Positions 26,700 through 33,841 are shown, counted from the stretch's first letter. The stretch is 64,000 nucleotides of DNA from CAZEPT01 sp964626965 (GCA_964626965.1 CAZVHB010000005.1:14528-78527); one strand, 5' to 3'. Numbers and translations: made by a program. The notes: a model not told the origin generated them from the letters alone.

Positions 26700-26805
26700 A
26701 GTGGGGGGGGGCAAGCGCGGGTCGGGGGGTTTTTTTTATATTTTTTTTTTTNNNNNNNNNNAAAAACCGGGCCCAAACCTTCGGTTTGGCCCCACTTTTT
26801 GTACA
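26700..26805. other. Scaffold join (10 N) with low-complexity flanks
   Basis: Ten N at 26752-26761. The left flank is a G-run, a GC-rich stretch and long T-runs of doubtful quality. The right flank reads AAAAACCGGGCCCAAACC and continues into a hairpin ending CCCCACTTTTT. The left GTGGGGG and right CCCCAC suggest both edges belong to one ftsZ terminator hairpin that defeated sequencing or assembly. The true length missing is unknown. Confidence 0.8.
26769..26805 (+). terminator. Probable ftsZ terminator (right side of gap)
   Basis: CCAAACC / GGTTTGG stem with TTC loop followed by CCCCACTTTTT; lies between ftsZ and trxB. Confidence 0.55.
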
Positions 26806-26843
26806 CTTTTTTCTATACAGTTTTTATATGATATACTACTGAA

Positions 26844-27785
26844 ATGGAAAACAATGCATATGATCTCATTATTATCGGTGGTGGACCAGCAGGCTGTTCT
26901 GCGGCAGTATACGCAGCCCGGAAACAAGTAAAAACACTCCTTATCACCCAAGAATTTGGTGGACAGTCTGTTGTATCAGATGATATCCAAAACTGGATAG
27001 GTACTCCGCATATCTCGGGGGCAGATCTCGCAAAAAATCTCAAAGCGCATGTTTATGAATACAAAGGATCAGTACTTGATATTCAAGAAGGTGTCAAAGT
27101 AACAGAAGTAACCAAAGCTGATTCCCTCTTCTCGGTACAAACAAACACAGGTATTACATACCATTCACTTGCTGTACTCGTGACTGTTGGTTCTGATCGG
27201 AAAAAACTTCCTATCACAGGCGCAGACAGGCTCGAACACAAAGGGCTCACGTACTGCGCATCTTGTGATGGACCACTCTTTACTGACATGGATGTTATTG
27301 TCATCGGTGGAGGAAATGCAGCATTTGAAACAGTCCTCCAACTCGTCGCATACTGCAAACACGTCACACTCGTGAATAGGAGTGATACCTTTAGAGCTGA
27401 CGAGATTACCGTAGAAAAAGTTCGCAAGCATCCAAAAGTAACTATCCGAACAAATGTCGACATGCTCGAAGTTCTCGGTGAAAAGTTCGTCTCAGGGCTC
27501 AAGATACAAGACAAGACGACAAATACAGAAGAAACACTCAATGCGATGGGAATTTTTGTAGAGATAGGTCAAACATCAAATGGTGAATTCTTCAAGAATC
27601 TAGCAGAAGTGAATGAAGGCGGAAAAATAAAAATAGACCCATGGACGCAAAAGACAAGTTGCGACGGCCTCTGGGCAGCAGGAGATGTGACCAATATTCC
27701 GTATCATCAAAACAACATTGCCTCAGGACATGCAGTCACCGCACTCGAAGATATCTATCAATGGTTACAAAAAAACAAGGATTAA
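26844..27785 (+). CDS. trxB: Thioredoxin reductase (NAD(P)H, FAD-dependent)
   Basis: Reduces thioredoxin or glutaredoxin-like partners. 313 residues: FAD site IIGGGPAGCSAAVYAARK, redox pair in YCASCDGPLF, NAD(P)H site VIGGGNAAFETVLQL, and the C-terminal FAD motif LWAAGDVTN. The residues after the redox site (DGPLF) resemble the AhpF/NTR variant more than E. coli TrxB. A TATACT box (26832-26837) lies 6 nt before the start, a clear leaderless arrangement. A glutaredoxin occurs at 44534. Confidence 0.94.
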   Translation: MENNAYDLIIIGGGPAGCSAAVYAARKQVKTLLITQEFGGQSVVSDDIQNWIGTPHISGADLAKNLKAHVYEYKGSVLDIQEGVKVTEVTKADSLFSVQTNTGITYHSLAVLVTVGSDRKKLPITGADRLEHKGLTYCASCDGPLFTDMDVIVIGGGNAAFETVLQLVAYCKHVTLVNRSDTFRADEITVEKVRKHPKVTIRTNVDMLEVLGEKFVSGLKIQDKTTNTEETLNAMGIFVEIGQTSNGEFFKNLAEVNEGGKIKIDPWTQKTSCDGLWAAGDVTNIPYHQNNIASGHAVTALEDIYQWLQKNKD

Positions 27786-28555
27786 TCCTTGTTTTTTTCT
27801 TTATAAATTCCTTCAAGTATTTCAAGCTCTTTTTTTGAATTTGCACCAATTGCTTCTTCGGGAGGAATAGAAACCGACGGAATAGTAAACCCTTCAGAAA
27901 ATGCACTCTTCACCAGGTCAGTGAGATAATATTCTTTTTGAACATTCTCATTTCGCAAAAGTTCAAGGTGTTTCCAGAGCCATACACCATCAAATACAAA
28001 GAAACATGGATTTACTTCTGTGATTTTTCTTTGTTCTTCACTGGCGTCTTTGTTTTCAATATTCCCAACAATATGACCACTCTCATCTCTGATGATTCTC
28101 CCCCATGTAGAAAACGCTTGGTACCATCCTTCAAAACTTGGCACGGTGGTTGTCGCCATCACAACAGGAAGTTTTGTTTCTTGTTGTTTCATGATGAGTT
28201 TTTCAATCGTCTCTACTGACACAAGTGGGTGATCTGCGTACAACACCACAACAGGAAGTGCGAGGTCTGTAATGTGCTCTTTTGCTGATTTTACAGCATC
28301 TCCTGTACCAAGTTGTTCAGTTTGCACGGCATACGCATACTCTGTCCCGATAGTTTCAAAAATATGTTCTTTTTTGTACCCAACAACGATCACTGGTTTG
28401 ACTGGAAAAGAAACAGCTTTAAGTGTATCAAGTATGTGTCGCAAAAAAGGCTTACCAGCAAGATGTGTAAGCGCTTTAGGTTCATCTGACTCCATCCGAG
28501 TCCCCTTTCCACCAGCTAAAATAATGATTTGAGTTGTATTTGTTGGTTCGTGCAT
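27782..28555 (-). CDS. Sugar nucleotidyltransferase (GlmU N-terminal-like)
   Basis: 257 residues forming one nucleotidyltransferase domain. The signature IILAGGKGTRMESDEPKAL is at the N-terminus, AGKPFLRHILDTL follows, and VVVLYADHPLVSVETI provides the metal-binding Asp. There is no left-handed beta-helix, so acetyltransfer is absent and substrate specificity (UDP-GlcNAc is the best guess) is unproven. Its stop overlaps the end of convergent trxB by 4 nt. A TATAAT box lies 8 nt before the start. Confidence 0.82.
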   Translation of the reverse strand: MHEPTNTTQIIILAGGKGTRMESDEPKALTHLAGKPFLRHILDTLKAVSFPVKPVIVVGYKKEHIFETIGTEYAYAVQTEQLGTGDAVKSAKEHITDLALPVVVLYADHPLVSVETIEKLIMKQQETKLPVVMATTTVPSFEGWYQAFSTWGRIIRDESGHIVGNIENKDASEEQRKITEVNPCFFVFDGVWLWKHLELLRNENVQKEYYLTDLVKSAFSEGFTIPSVSIPPEEAIGANSKKELEILEGIYKEKNKD

Positions 28556-28716
28556 ATCCGCCTATTATACATAATTTATATTAAATTTAAAGCACCGATT
28601 ATCGACAAGCACAATATAGAAATGATTCACCATACAGAACTTTCAAAATATTGATCTCATTCATATCTCTTGAAAAAACTACGTACACACTACTGGCTAC
28701 TTTTTATTTTGAATAT

Positions 28717-29124
28717 TTATTTAAGCCGTACTGATGTCGCCCTAAACGTACCATCTGAAGCACTAAGCCCGATAATACTAAGGTTCATCCCAGGTACAAC
28801 CTCGGTAATCTTGCCTTCAACAGTTTTTTCAATATGCATTATCGGTGAGAAAAAGATAACTTTTGAATCACCATTAAGAGTTTTAAGAGTTATACTTTTA
28901 GTATCTACTGACAGGACTTCTCCAGCAACAAGTGAACCATTTCTGTTTACTCGATTAGCCATAAGAATTGCCCCTTGTTCAGTTAAACGATCTTTTGTTT
29001 CACTTAAAGCTTTTTGTTTTTTTATTTTTGACATTGCGTATATATGTCCGCTAAAAAAACTGAGTACTACAACAGCGCATAGAATAATCGCGTGTTTATA
29101 TTTTTTATATTTAAAATTCTTCAT
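28717..29124 (-). CDS. Unknown membrane-anchored small beta-rich protein
   Basis: 135 residues from the ATG at 29124: a basic tail, one membrane helix (AIILCAVVVLSFFSGHIYAM) and an exported domain with a pattern like a small beta barrel (GEVLSVDTKSITLKTLNGDS, KVIFFSP, GKITEVVPGMNLSIIG). It is similar in shape to DUF5666-type OB-like domains, but I cannot name a family. The start is fixed by a TATAAT box 7 nt upstream (29132-29137), which excludes the longer frame to 29196. Confidence 0.65.
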   Translation of the reverse strand: MKNFKYKKYKHAIILCAVVVLSFFSGHIYAMSKIKKQKALSETKDRLTEQGAILMANRVNRNGSLVAGEVLSVDTKSITLKTLNGDSKVIFFSPIMHIEKTVEGKITEVVPGMNLSIIGLSASDGTFRATSVRLK

Positions 29125-29197
29125 ATGTCTTATTATAGTATATATAAAAATGCTGTATAGTTTCAAAAAAGAGGTTGGGATGGTACTGTGTATCAAC

Positions 29198-29223
29198 TAA
29201 AAAACGCGCTCAATTGAGCGCGC
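29198..29223 (-). terminator. Terminator of the cupin-like gene
   Basis: CGCGCTC / GAGCGCG stem with AATT loop followed on the minus strand by a run of T. Confidence 0.8.
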
Positions 29224-29246
29224 CTATTGTTATGATTGTGTATTTT

Positions 29247-29798
29247 TTATTTTTTATTATCAATACTGTTGATGATACCGGCAATTCGATCTTCATTTAT
29301 TCTCCAATTATAGTACTGATTAAACACGTTGATGATATCCAAACACTCACTATTAGTTAATTGTCTAAATTTTTTATCAGGCAATACTGGCATTTTTCTA
29401 TTATTTTTCTTACCTGTAACCATAAGAGAATACACTGGACCATGGAGTGGGCTCACATAGTGCCACGTATCAGGTTCTAGCATTTCATACACTGAACTAG
29501 TAGGAAGTAATAAAGTGCAACCGGTTACAGGAATGTCATCCGTCTGTGAGTATCCAACACCCATTTCATACTTACCTTGAACAAGTCTAATGACAGATTC
29601 CCATGGATGCGGGTGGTATAGAGCTTCTTTACTTTTCTTGCATGGTTCAATCTTATGCAAATACACTCTGTACTCTCCATACTGAAACCAGATACGCTGT
29701 ACGTACGGTTTGTGGTAGTCGATGTACATGGAATTAAGATCTGAATTACTGAGCAACTGAAGTAGGTTTCTTTCTACTCCAAATAGGTTTTTTATCAT
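29247..29798 (-). CDS. Cupin-like protein of unknown function
   Basis: 183 residues. A histidine-rich block LYHPHPWESVIRLVQGKYEM resembles cupin motif 1 and DTWHYVSPLHGPVYSLMV resembles motif 2, so a metal-binding beta-barrel is likely. The C-terminal 40 residues are helical. No catalytic assignment is possible. The gene has its own terminator; 148 bp upstream separate it from the MOSC gene, in which I see no further gene. Confidence 0.6.
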   Translation of the reverse strand: MIKNLFGVERNLLQLLSNSDLNSMYIDYHKPYVQRIWFQYGEYRVYLHKIEPCKKSKEALYHPHPWESVIRLVQGKYEMGVGYSQTDDIPVTGCTLLLPTSSVYEMLEPDTWHYVSPLHGPVYSLMVTGKKNNRKMPVLPDKKFRQLTNSECLDIINVFNQYYNWRINEDRIAGIINSIDNKK

Positions 29799-29946
29799 AT
29801 TTATTCTTTTTAAGGTTTTGAAATTATTTAAAAGGATATATCAATTACAGAATAGCATTTTTTGTAAAAATGTCAATGTTCCCCATCCAATTGATTGGGA
29901 TATTAAAAAACTGTACCTTTCGGCACAGCTCATTGTTTCTATAAAA

Positions 29947-30411
29947 TTAATATTCTTTTTTAGGAGGGATAATTGCGTCCCCAACCCGTATGACTCCATC
30001 CTCGATTATTTCTGCGACTAATCCACCTCGGTCAAAAAATACTTCCTGGAAACTTTTTTTATTTCCGGATAATTTATTCGGCCGGTTGCATGGATCACAG
30101 TATTTGATGCCTCTGAAGCGAGCCTCCCCTATTTGGAATTCTCTTCCAATGAGCCACATCAGCTCAACACCATGCGTAATAATATTACGACGGCTTTCTT
30201 CGTAATCAAAGCCACTACCTTCAAAAAAGAGTGCGTTAATGAGTGTCACTTGTCTTTTTCCAGGGTTTCCTTTATTGAAGCTGCCATTCCCTTCACAGTA
30301 TCGGTCTCCTTTGAGACCCCAACCAGAGATAGCTTGAACCTCTTCAACTCGATGCATGGGGTCTCCTGCTATTGGAGAAATACAAATTGCAATAACTTTT
30401 CCGTTTGCCAT
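29947..30411 (-). CDS. MOSC domain protein
   Basis: 154 residues covering a single MOSC beta-barrel. Visible family features are AISGWGLKGDRYCEG near residue 30, QVTLINALFFEGSG, and the Cys-bearing block IKYCDPCNRPNKLSGNKK followed by GGLVAEIIEDGVIRVGD. MOSC proteins bind sulfur or molybdenum-cofactor-related ligands; no molybdenum enzyme is visible here, so the substrate is unknown, and acquisition from another bacterium is plausible. Confidence 0.8.
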   Translation of the reverse strand: MANGKVIAICISPIAGDPMHRVEEVQAISGWGLKGDRYCEGNGSFNKGNPGKRQVTLINALFFEGSGFDYEESRRNIITHGVELMWLIGREFQIGEARFRGIKYCDPCNRPNKLSGNKKSFQEVFFDRGGLVAEIIEDGVIRVGDAIIPPKKEY

Positions 30412-30464
30412 AGTATTGTTTTGTTGGGTTTTAAAATTAAATTATTTTATGAGTGACTCGCATA

Positions 30465-30818
30465 TTAAAACCAGCGTGAGAAATTTAACCACAAGGATCT
30501 TATCTCATCAGAAGATAAGCCTTCTACTATCGACAATCTGTAATTTTTGTCAAAGGGGTATTGAAAAATTAAATCTTGGTTAAAACCAATTTCAAAATCC
30601 AAATACTGTTGATTACCTTTTTTTATTTCAGAAGAATCATTTTCTATCTTAAGTTGCTTTACTAAGGAGAGAACGAGATCATTTAAAGTTTCACATTCAG
30701 TAATACTTATTTCTTTGGTTTTATTAGTAGAGACTTGCCCATAATTGTTTGCATAGTAAAGATTTTTTTCTGGGGAGTTATTAAACTTACGCTTAAAAAC
30801 TGTGATTTTTAATGTCAT
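30465..30818 (-). CDS. Unknown 117-residue protein
   Basis: Begins TLKITVFKRKFNNSPEKNL; a beta-rich N-terminus, an acidic middle (ISITECETLNDLVLSLVKQL) and an end DEIRSLWLNFSRWF. No signal peptide or membrane helix. Unrecognised. It lies just outside the tRNA island and its base composition is particularly AT-rich. Confidence 0.5.
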   Translation of the reverse strand: MTLKITVFKRKFNNSPEKNLYYANNYGQVSTNKTKEISITECETLNDLVLSLVKQLKIENDSSEIKKGNQQYLDFEIGFNQDLIFQYPFDKNYRLSIVEGLSSDEIRSLWLNFSRWF

Positions 30819-30930
30819 TAGATATTATTTTAGAGGTGAAAATTGTTCTTTTTTTAAAGATTTACTTAAATAGATAATAGTACTTTTATTTAGTTTTGTC
30901 AAAAAATAGTTTAAGGTTTATTTTAAATAT

Positions 30931-30958
30931 TTGCATTTTTTGAAAAATACGCTATATT
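30931..30958 (+). promoter_or_regulatory. Promoter of tRNA-Glu
   Basis: TTGCAT, 16-nt spacer, TATATT; 18 nt before the first base of the tRNA. Confidence 0.6.
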
Positions 30959-30976
30959 ATATGTAGATAAATATTT

Positions 30977-31048
30977 GGCCCTATCGTCTAACGGTTAGGA
31001 CATCGCCTTTTCAAGGCGGTAATCAGAGTTCGATTCTCTGTAGGGTCA
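30977..31048 (+). tRNA. tRNA-Glu (UUC)
   Basis: Cloverleaf folds completely: acceptor GGCCCTA / TAGGGTC, anticodon stem TCGCC / GGCGG around TTTTCAA giving anticodon UUC, T arm GAGTTCGATTCTC. Discriminator A at 31048. CCA is not encoded; the trailer begins CA. A family 1 element follows directly. Confidence 0.95.
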
Positions 31049-31216
31049 CAAAGCGTCAAGAAAATCTAAACTGCTTTAGATTTTTAGCTTTGTGAAAGCG
31101 CAGGGATGTTTTTCTCTGCCACACAGAGGAAAAATCCCGAGCTGGGGTCACGAGTACTTATGTCCGTACAATATGCGAAGCATATAAGCAGACTTAGTAA
31201 CTTGTGACCACACAAA
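31046..31216 (+). repeat. Family 1 composite palindromic element, copy B (3' of tRNA-Glu)
   Basis: Order: TCACAAAGC of the tRNA 3' end (31046-31054) with its inverted copy GCTTTGTGA (31087-31095) around a terminator stem; hairpin GGGAT...ATCCC at 31103-31138; long hairpin 31144-31209 with GGGGTCACGAGTACTTATGT at one arm and GACTTAGTAACTTGTGACC at the other. It matches copies A and C in order, spacing and in most of the arm sequence; stem interiors differ but keep pairing. Confidence 0.88.
31061..31085 (+). terminator. tRNA-Glu terminator inside family 1 copy B
   Basis: AAAATCTAAA / TTTAGATTTT stem with CTGC loop and following T residues. Confidence 0.75.
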
Positions 31217-31244
31217 ACTTAATAACAACAGGAAGTACTTCAAA

Positions 31245-31886
31245 ATGAATAATATTACGTTACAAAATTTATCTTACATAGCCCAAATTATCTCTGCGCT
31301 ATCTATTTTATTTGTCGTCTGGCAAATAAAAATTTCATTAAAAGATATTAGAATCAGATCAAGTAGAGAAGCTGGTCTTTTATCTATGCAACAAGCAGAA
31401 AAATTTGCAAACGAAATATTACCCGAAATAGCTGAGATCGAGAATCAATTTAAATTAAAAAATATTATTTTAGAAGAAAAAAAATATTTTTTGCGCTCTG
31501 AAGTGTTAAAAGAATTAAAAACATCTGAAAATTTAAAATCTGTATCAAATACACTAAAAGAAGATAATAAATTGTACATACGCATCCAGAGACTGCTGAA
31601 TAGAATGGAAGCTTTATCTATGATTTTTATAAGTGGTATAGGCGATGAATCTTCGGTCTTTTTATCATTATCAAAGCCGTTTTGTTCTGTTGTTGAAAAA
31701 TTTTATTTCATGATAGGTCTTAGAAGATATGACGAGGAAACTAATAAATCATATGATAATATCATAAAATTATATACAATTTGGAGTAACCGTAGAACAA
31801 AAAACAAGTTAAATTTAAATATTAAACAATTGATTTCTGATGCAAAAAAAATTGAAGATAACACCATTACACCGATTGGATTATAG
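31245..31886 (+). CDS. Unknown protein with N-terminal membrane helix
   Basis: 213 residues: one hydrophobic helix at about 8-28 (LSYIAQIISALSILFVVWQI) followed by a helical, charged cytoplasmic or extracytoplasmic part. The layout resembles DUF4760-like bacterial proteins but I cannot confirm that. One of the few genes here with a possible Shine-Dalgarno sequence (AGGAAG, 10 nt before ATG), which together with its very low GC suggests recent acquisition. It starts 29 nt after the end of family 1 copy B. Confidence 0.6.
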   Translation: MNNITLQNLSYIAQIISALSILFVVWQIKISLKDIRIRSSREAGLLSMQQAEKFANEILPEIAEIENQFKLKNIILEEKKYFLRSEVLKELKTSENLKSVSNTLKEDNKLYIRIQRLLNRMEALSMIFISGIGDESSVFLSLSKPFCSVVEKFYFMIGLRRYDEETNKSYDNIIKLYTIWSNRRTKNKLNLNIKQLISDAKKIEDNTITPIGL

Positions 31887-31905
31887 ATACAATCTGATTA
31901 AAAAT

Positions 31906-31926
31906 CACCCATTCGGGGTGTTTTTT
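31906..31926 (+). terminator. Terminator of the 31245 gene
   Basis: CACCC / GGGGTG stem, ATTC loop, six T, 19 nt after the stop codon. Confidence 0.8.
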
Positions 31927-31983
31927 AATTTATTTTTTACTGCATTACTAGTATTGGAACGTTGCTCGCGATATACTATATAC

Positions 31984-32574
31984 ATGAAAAAATACATACC
32001 ACATGGTCTCTTGGGATTATATGCATTACTCGTTATTTGGTCAGGGATCAAGCCATTTGATGTTGCTGTCTGGAAAGTCGAAGCACTCACCTCTTTTGCA
32101 CCAGTACTTATTCTTATTATTTTATACATAAAAAAGATTCGACTCAGTCCCCTAGCCTACATCATGATGGGAGTATTTCCGATGATGCATATCATCGGCG
32201 CGCACTATACATTTGCAAACGTACCATTTGATTGGTTCAATCACCTTTTTGGTTTCGAACGTAACATGTACGATCGTGTTGCACATGCAAGTGTTGGATT
32301 CTACGCATTCGGTATTATTGAAATGATTATGATTGTGAAATCCGCGCGAAGCCGTGCACTCGCAATCTCGTATGCACTTTTTGCAATTATTTCACTCGCT
32401 GCTGTATATGAACTCTTTGAATGGTGGTATGCGGTCAGTAGCGATCCAACAGCAGGCATTGCTGTTCTCGGAGCTCAGGGAGATATCTGGGATGCGCAAA
32501 AAGATATGCTCATGGATACACTCGGCGCAGTATTTGCGATTGTGGTATATATGATTTTTGGAAGAAAAGAATAA
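31984..32574 (+). CDS. YjdF-like membrane protein (DUF2238)
   Basis: 196 residues, five to six membrane helices. The family motif region FDWFNHLFGFERNMYDRVAH is complete, followed by GFYAFGIIEM, AAVYELFEWWYAV and GDIWDAQKDMLMDTLGA. The conserved His, Asp, Glu and Trp residues suggest a metal-dependent activity, still unknown. The start at 31984 is fixed by TATACT (31972-31977) 6 nt upstream; a longer frame to 31840 would run through the preceding gene and its terminator. Confidence 0.85.
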   Translation: MKKYIPHGLLGLYALLVIWSGIKPFDVAVWKVEALTSFAPVLILIILYIKKIRLSPLAYIMMGVFPMMHIIGAHYTFANVPFDWFNHLFGFERNMYDRVAHASVGFYAFGIIEMIMIVKSARSRALAISYALFAIISLAAVYELFEWWYAVSSDPTAGIAVLGAQGDIWDAQKDMLMDTLGAVFAIVVYMIFGRKE

Positions 32575-32607
32575 AAAAGGAGCTATCGCAATGATAACTC
32601 CTTTTTT
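32573..32607 (+). terminator. Terminator of the YjdF-like gene
   Basis: AAAAGGAGCTATC / GATAACTCCTTTT stem followed by T-run. Confidence 0.8.
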
Positions 32608-32642
32608 GAATCTTATTGGGAGTATGTTACTATATGAATATT

Positions 32643-32690
32643 GCGCGGTTAGCTGTCTTGGTAGACGTGTCATTGGTGTAAAAAGAGGTA
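32643..32690 (+). pseudogene. Degenerate 5'-half copy of tRNA-Val
   Basis: TTGCGCGGTTAGCT, then TTGGTAGA and GTCATTG follow the order of the functional tRNA-Val that begins 72 bp later, with small insertions and no 3' half. It cannot fold as a tRNA. Confidence 0.7.
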
Positions 32691-32714
32691 AGGTAAAATT
32701 GAAAAACAATACTT

Positions 32715-32787
32715 GCGCGGTTAGCTCAGTTGGTAGAGCGCGTCATTGACGTTGACGATGTCAGAGGTTCGAATCCTCTATCGCGCA
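32715..32787 (+). tRNA. tRNA-Val (GAC)
   Basis: Acceptor GCGCGGT / ATCGCGC, D arm GCTC...GAGC, anticodon stem CGTCA / TGACG with loop TTGACGT giving anticodon GAC, T arm AGAGGTTCGAATCCTCT, discriminator A. CCA not encoded. A degenerate copy of its 5' half lies upstream and several copies of its 3' end lie downstream. Confidence 0.95.
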
Positions 32788-33050
32788 CAAATTCAAAACC
32801 CGAGAGGGTTTTTTAATTTGTGCGCGATAAGAAAAGTGCCTGCGCACTTTTCGTGAGGATTCGAAAGGAGTTTCTTTATTGAGCGAAGCGAAATAGAAAC
32901 TCACCAGCGACCGTCAGTCGAGAATCCTCTATTGAACTGCTTCACTTTTGTAGAGGATTCGAAAAGCTTTTTGTTATATACGAGAAATTTATTTCGAGTA
33001 TATCAAAAAGGTATACTGTTCCTGTAAGGAAAGAATCCTCTATCGTGCAC
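32780..33050 (+). repeat. Family 2 tRNA-matched palindromic element at tRNA-Val
   Basis: In order: perfect 14-bp inverted repeat of the tRNA 3' end (32780-32793 with 32815-32828) around a terminator; hairpin GAAAAGTGC / GCACTTTTC (32831-32852); inverted T-arm copy GAGGATTCGAA (32855); hairpin 32868-32902; constant motif CACCAGCGACCGTCAG (from 32902) followed by T-arm copy GAGAATCCTCTAT; inverted T-arm 32950-32961; hairpin core 32966-33011; constant motif GTATACTGTTCCTGTAAGG; T-arm/acceptor copy ending 33050. Confidence 0.85.
32794..32814 (+). terminator. tRNA-Val terminator
   Basis: AAACCC / GGGTTT with GAGA loop and six T, enclosed by the 14-bp inverted copy of the tRNA end. Confidence 0.85.
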
Positions 33051-33079
33051 AGTAATTCACACTTGTGAATATCATAAAG

Positions 33080-33108
33080 TTGACAATATTTTTTAATTTT
33101 TATACAAT
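33080..33108 (+). promoter_or_regulatory. Consensus sigma-70-type promoter of a candidate ncRNA
   Basis: TTGACA, exactly 17 nt, TACAAT. It is the closest to consensus of the promoters I found in this window. There is no plausible protein start downstream. Confidence 0.8.
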
Positions 33109-33114
33109 CCAGGT

Positions 33115-33411
33115 AAGGTATTGTACTTTGCAAGAAAATAAAACAATGATTCCCGTTACTGCAGTATTGGGAAAAGGATAAATTGATGCTATTTATAGTT
33201 ATCAAGGTTGTAGGACTTCTACTAAAGATCAATGTTGTGGCGATACCACCTTAAAAGAATTACAAAATTGATCAATGGAGCATCCTGAGTAGTCATTACA
33301 TGACGAATAAGCGAGATGAGTACTAATCATTTTAAAGTGAGAAAAGCTGTTCTCGTAATCCTAAAGCAAAGTATTTTTTTAAAAAAGGGCATAGTTTACT
33401 ATGCTTTTTTA
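33115..33411 (+). ncRNA. Candidate structured RNA of unknown class, about 295 nt
   Basis: Bounded by the promoter at 33080-33108 and an intrinsic terminator at 33390-33410. Its ends pair: TACTTTGC (33124-33131) with GCAAAGTA (33366-33373). Inside are small hairpins such as GTGG / CCAC, GTCAT / ATGAC and GAGAA / TTCTC. Frames are short in all directions. I find no RNase P, tmRNA or SRP signature; a 6S-like RNA is possible from the closing stem, but it would be long. It lies between two copies of the tRNA-Val 3' end (33033-33050 and 33451-33468). Confidence 0.5.
33390..33410 (+). terminator. Terminator of the candidate ncRNA
   Basis: GCATAG / CTATGC stem, TTTA-type loop, six T. Confidence 0.8.
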
Positions 33412-33428
33412 TTTCCTTATTTATACAA

Positions 33429-33468
33429 CTCACCAGCGACAGTAAGTCGAGAATCCTCTATCGCGCAC
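33429..33468 (+). repeat. Family 2 end motif plus tRNA-Val 3'-end copy
   Basis: CTCACCAGCGACAGTAAG followed by TCGAGAATCCTCTATCGCGCAC split over 33447-33468. The last 18 bases equal the end of the tRNA-Val gene. Confidence 0.85.
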
Positions 33469-33488
33469 TAGAATAGTACTTTAAAAAA

Positions 33489-33547
33489 GATTAGTGATCT
33501 TAGTTGGTCATAGATATGAGTATAGTCAATTAAGACCACTAATCTAT
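33489..33547 (+). promoter_or_regulatory. Long imperfect inverted repeat before a 59-aa gene
   Basis: AGATTAGTGATCTTAGTTG pairs with CAATTAAGACCACTAATCT (17 of 19 positions), with a loop of about 20 nt. It ends directly before TATCATATAATGG, where the gene starts. It may be an operator or an RNA switch of that gene. Confidence 0.6.
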
Positions 33548-33553
33548 CATATA

Positions 33554-33733
33554 ATGGAAACGAAACAAGTACCTAAAAAAAATGATCATCTTATTGATGA
33601 TGACGCACAAGTACATCTAACACAAGCGTTCCTTCTACATCTCAACGAAGAAGACATCGAAGAAATAAAAAACATAATTTTCGCAAAAGAGATAGAAAAG
33701 TACAGGGGTCTTAAACTTACTATAGTTGAATAA
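33554..33733 (+). CDS. Small acidic protein of unknown function (59 aa)
   Basis: Starts METKQVPKKNDHLIDDD and continues with a helix-rich acidic part HLNEEDIEEIKNIIFAKEIE. No membrane helix. The ATG at 33554 is chosen because an earlier GTG at 33494 would place 20 residues inside the inverted repeat. It has its own terminator and is bounded on both sides by copies of the tRNA-Val 3' end, so it looks like a cassette gene. Function unknown; a toxin, antitoxin or inhibitor peptide is conceivable but unsupported. Confidence 0.55.
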   Translation: METKQVPKKNDHLIDDDAQVHLTQAFLLHLNEEDIEEIKNIIFAKEIEKYRGLKLTIVE

Positions 33734-33753
33734 ATTTCTCCCTGAATTCGTAC

Positions 33754-33786
33754 AAAAATACCTTAATCATCTTGAGGTATTTTTTA
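33754..33786 (+). terminator. Terminator of the 59-aa gene
   Basis: AAAAATACCT / AGGTATTTTT stem with a 10-nt loop. Confidence 0.75.
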
Positions 33787-33841
33787 TATTGTCATGTGTC
33801 GTGAAATAAGAATCTTACACAAAAATTAATTTTACCAACAA

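Noticed and set aside
27782..28555. Full bifunctional GlmU
   Set aside because: The acetyltransferase beta-helix is absent; only the nucleotidyltransferase domain is encoded.
32942..33232. 96-codon open frame on the minus strand
   Set aside because: It overlaps the hairpin core, the T-arm copies and the promoter of the candidate ncRNA; composition is not protein-like.
33115..33411. RNase P RNA, tmRNA or SRP RNA
   Set aside because: None of the diagnostic conserved cores of these RNAs is present; left as unknown class.
32780..33468. CRISPR array
   Set aside because: Repeats are tRNA-derived, occur in both orientations, have irregular spacing and no cas genes are present.
33494..33553. GTG start extending the 59-aa protein by 20 residues
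   Set aside because: Those codons lie within the inverted repeat next to the start and look regulatory.
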